A DNA stretch of 8,719 nt, taken from NCBI GenBank assembly GCA_028869975.1, contig JAGWQR010000381.1, positions 1 through 8,719 on the forward strand, read 5' to 3'. The translations under genes were made by a program, and so were the position numbers. Each line of letters starts with the position of its first letter. The stretch's first letter is position 1. This DNA is from Alphaproteobacteria bacterium (GTDB lineage Bacteria; Pseudomonadota; Alphaproteobacteria; Sphingomonadales; Sphingomonadaceae). This document shows, in pieces, positions 8,301 to 8,719 of this stretch. Under the pieces are notes generated by a model, which saw only the letters and a program-made list of their open reading frames with translations, did no database searches and was not told the DNA's origin.

Positions 8301-8510
8301 GACGCCGGCCTTCTGCATATCGGATGCCTTGATCGTCGTAACTGGCACGGCAACCGCATCCGGTGTCGTTTTGATAGCCGAGCCGGTGACTACAATCTCG
8401 GGCGTTTCAGCCTGCTTTTGAGACTGTGCCAGCACGGCAGTAAATGGCACCCCGGCAACGCCAGATAAAAGCATATAACGCACAACATTCTTCGCGGTGA
8501 AATTCATCAT
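5370..8510 (-). CDS. TonB-dependent outer-membrane receptor (TBDR-2)
   Basis: 1046 residues. Signal peptide 1-28 has a short basic n-region, core Y-M-L-L-S-G-V-A-G-V and a likely cut after A-V-L-A. A TonB-box-like P-E-I-V-V-T-G is at 37-43. The plug runs to about 178: L-D-I-L-R-K-S-V-P-S-F at 75-85, an Asn/Ser/Gly-rich stretch (88-106), L-R-N-L-D-T-L-V-L-V-N-G-R-R at 111-124, and I-E-V-L-T-D-G-A-S-A-I-Y-G-S-D-A at 153-168. The barrel follows, with R-S-F-T-A-P-T-L-Y, N-N-L-F-N-T-Q-P-P near the end and terminal F-K-F. The protein resembles TBDR-1 in layout but is clearly diverged along its length, so it is not a recent duplicate. The ligand is unknown. Start: two adjacent ATGs (8510 and 8507) follow AAGGAG; 8507 has the better spacing (7 versus 4 bases), so the true start may be one codon later. 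Only four Cys are present: 107 and 143 in the plug, 443 and 465 in a barrel loop. Confidence 0.95.
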   Translation of the reverse strand: MMNFTAKNVVRYMLLSGVAGVPFTAVLAQSQKQAETPEIVVTGSAIKTTPDAVAVPVTTIKASDMQKAGVNSNVLDILRKSVPSFGGRSNQGASNGSNNNQRTGGGCSIQLRNLDTLVLVNGRRVAIDSIIGASNGKPFVNICEIAPDSIDHIEVLTDGASAIYGSDAIGGVVNIILKSDYQGAQINARYGGASGYNERSVGGTFGFNPVKYTNITIGASWSKTDPLFQSQRGFASPFYSTNYGVPGAIGNYFLTPGVTTPALGGGYANAAADPQYINAGASVGTAINTGVIGTHDISSYDTMLMGEQQKSITMSLNSDLSGGARSVVLFGDFEYAKNDSFASYAPSVVGLSVPASSPVNPFTSAVTVNFGDSQTPVTYNNSEQSYRGTLGLKGKFAALGHNMDWEIGYTHSENALDELISNILYRPNVATSAASAGGYNAACSATAGGTYSRVLSAADGTSFVCQPVINPFGVGSALNQASLANVLTSETFHGKSKLDAFDAKLSGTLFNLPGGRVGFAIGGQWRREAISTALSPDAWLHQGGNPANGLLGVNHSTGGIGVGVYNALTNPGGGDVGGLLFGQNGTALTGDPFSASRTITAQFMELRLPLVGADTHIPGFYNFDLVGAVRHEHYSDAGDSTVPKIGFRWQPIARQITIRGNYARSFTAPTLYQLFQPINFRTVGTGPVNSALLGFSAPGSVAGFFGEDGNNPNAKPAHSESWALGAVLKPDAIPHLSIDVEYSKAKETGQITGINYNNILADVNLNGAASQFYNNVAVGSYANLGSSTKFATPGSLAAYLKGATVANGGIDANTGNYNLYVVDRPTNLGLINVESLNVTTNYVIPTSHMGTITLTNQLAYLINFQNEYIPGNSVSNPITLVYNYAGTTTQGSGAQGTLPRLSMYTSLDWDWNQWDFGIADTYIGPVADIGAGGAGFYGSASVPAPAGSGYLANQAGFVIGHVASFSSWDLRVGWRSNKEKGGKGLTVNAGINNLFNTQPPVSTNISPTAGAVNGSTAWRLENNTDAGTYLAGVIGRMIWISAGFKF

Positions 8511-8514
8511 CCCT

Positions 8515-8520
8515 CTCCTT
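8515..8520 (-). promoter_or_regulatory. Shine-Dalgarno of TBDR-2
   Basis: The minus strand reads AAGGAG. It lies 4 bases before the first ATG (8510) and 7 before the second (8507), which makes the second Met a credible start. Confidence 0.8.
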
Positions 8521-8569
8521 TTTGTGTGATTCCATCGATGTTACATGATATGTTAAACACAACCTGAAT

Positions 8570-8575
8570 ATTATA
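8570..8575 (-). promoter_or_regulatory. Candidate -10 box for TBDR-2
   Basis: A perfect TATAAT on the minus strand, 59 bases upstream of the TBDR-2 ATG at 8510. No good -35 stands 16-18 bases upstream; the nearest is TTACAA at 8595-8600 with a 19-base spacer and only three of six consensus matches. Chance occurrence in this AT-rich gap is possible. Confidence 0.4.
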
Positions 8576-8579
8576 CGAA

Positions 8580-8596
8580 AATTCTGTCAGAGAATT
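8580..8596. repeat. Perfect inverted repeat AATTCT-N5-AGAATT
   Basis: Six-base arms with a five-base spacer (gtcag), lying just upstream of the TATAAT box and 6 bases from the transposase stop. It could be an operator overlapping the -35 region, part of an insertion-sequence end, or chance in AT-rich DNA. It is too AT-rich to be a convincing terminator stem. Confidence 0.4.
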
Positions 8597-8719
8597 GTAA
8601 GGTTAGGCCATGTTGACATAAGATTTCAACCATAGTCTTGCGGCGGCGAGGTTGAGGAAGCTCTCGAAGGAGAGGATTGTTTTGTCGTAGCGGGTTGCAA
8701 TGCGTCTTTGGTTCTTGAG
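8591..8719 (-). mobile_element. End of an IS5-family insertion sequence (boundary approximate)
   Basis: Inferred from the transposase tail at 8603-8719. IS5-family elements normally end within a few tens of bases of the transposase stop, so the boundary should lie somewhere near 8580-8602. The exact terminal inverted repeat and target duplication cannot be set because the other end is outside the window. Confidence 0.6.
8603..8719 (-). CDS. IS5-family transposase, C-terminal fragment (continues beyond right edge)
   Basis: Read from 8719 downward, 38 codons are open in frame and end with TAA at 8605-8603; the 5' part is outside the window. The peptide contains R-R-I-A-T-R-Y-D-K and then L-A-A-A-R-L-W-L, the ending typical of IS5-family (IS427-like) DDE transposases, in which R-R-x-A-T-R-Y-D-K follows the catalytic Glu region. 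The DDE residues themselves are not in view, so activity cannot be judged, but the visible tail is intact with a normal stop. It is transcribed toward TBDR-2, so read-through from the element could add to receptor expression. Subgroup assignment is from memory of the family and less certain than the family itself. Confidence 0.85.
   Translation of the reverse strand, partial: LKNQRRIATRYDKTILSFESFLNLAAARLWLKSYVNMA

Noticed and set aside
8580..8602. The palindrome after the transposase stop as a rho-independent terminator
   Set aside because: The stem is six mostly A/T pairs with only a short T-run, too weak for an intrinsic terminator.

Overview
The window looks like an alphaproteobacterium, most likely a sphingomonad (Sphingomonas/Sphingobium/Novosphingobium/Sphingopyxis type). 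This is inferred from GC-rich coding sequence, two very large TonB-dependent receptors (TBDRs) whose mature ends begin with an E-I-V-V-T-G-S element, and an IS5-family transposase tail. No rRNA, tRNA or taxonomic marker is present, so the genus is not fixed.

Everything recognisable is on the minus strand and reads from right to left. At the right edge are the last 38 codons of an IS5-family transposase (8603-8719). A 92-base gap (8511-8602) holds a consensus TATAAT box and a perfect inverted repeat. Then comes TBDR-2 (5370-8510), a 258-base gap with repeated AACCT/AGGTT elements (5112-5369), and TBDR-1 (2073-5111). Next are four small, tightly packed genes: a class I SAM-dependent methyltransferase (1249-2064), a cupin (805-1239), an ABM-domain putative monooxygenase (489-800), and the N-terminal 164 residues of an Ldh2-family malate/lactate-type dehydrogenase running off the left edge (1-492).

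From TBDR-1 to the dehydrogenase the gaps are 8, 9 and 4 bases, followed by a 4-base ATGA overlap. This is almost certainly one transcription unit. The simplest reading is an uptake-plus-catabolism locus: the receptors import an unknown ligand across the outer membrane and the cytoplasmic enzymes modify or oxidise it. The ligand cannot be read from the sequence, and the pathway assignment is inference. No CRISPR array, phage gene, toxin-antitoxin pair, RNA gene or clearly new system was found. The less routine signals are the methyltransferase-cupin-ABM-dehydrogenase set fused to a receptor operon, and the repeat and palindrome elements upstream of each receptor.
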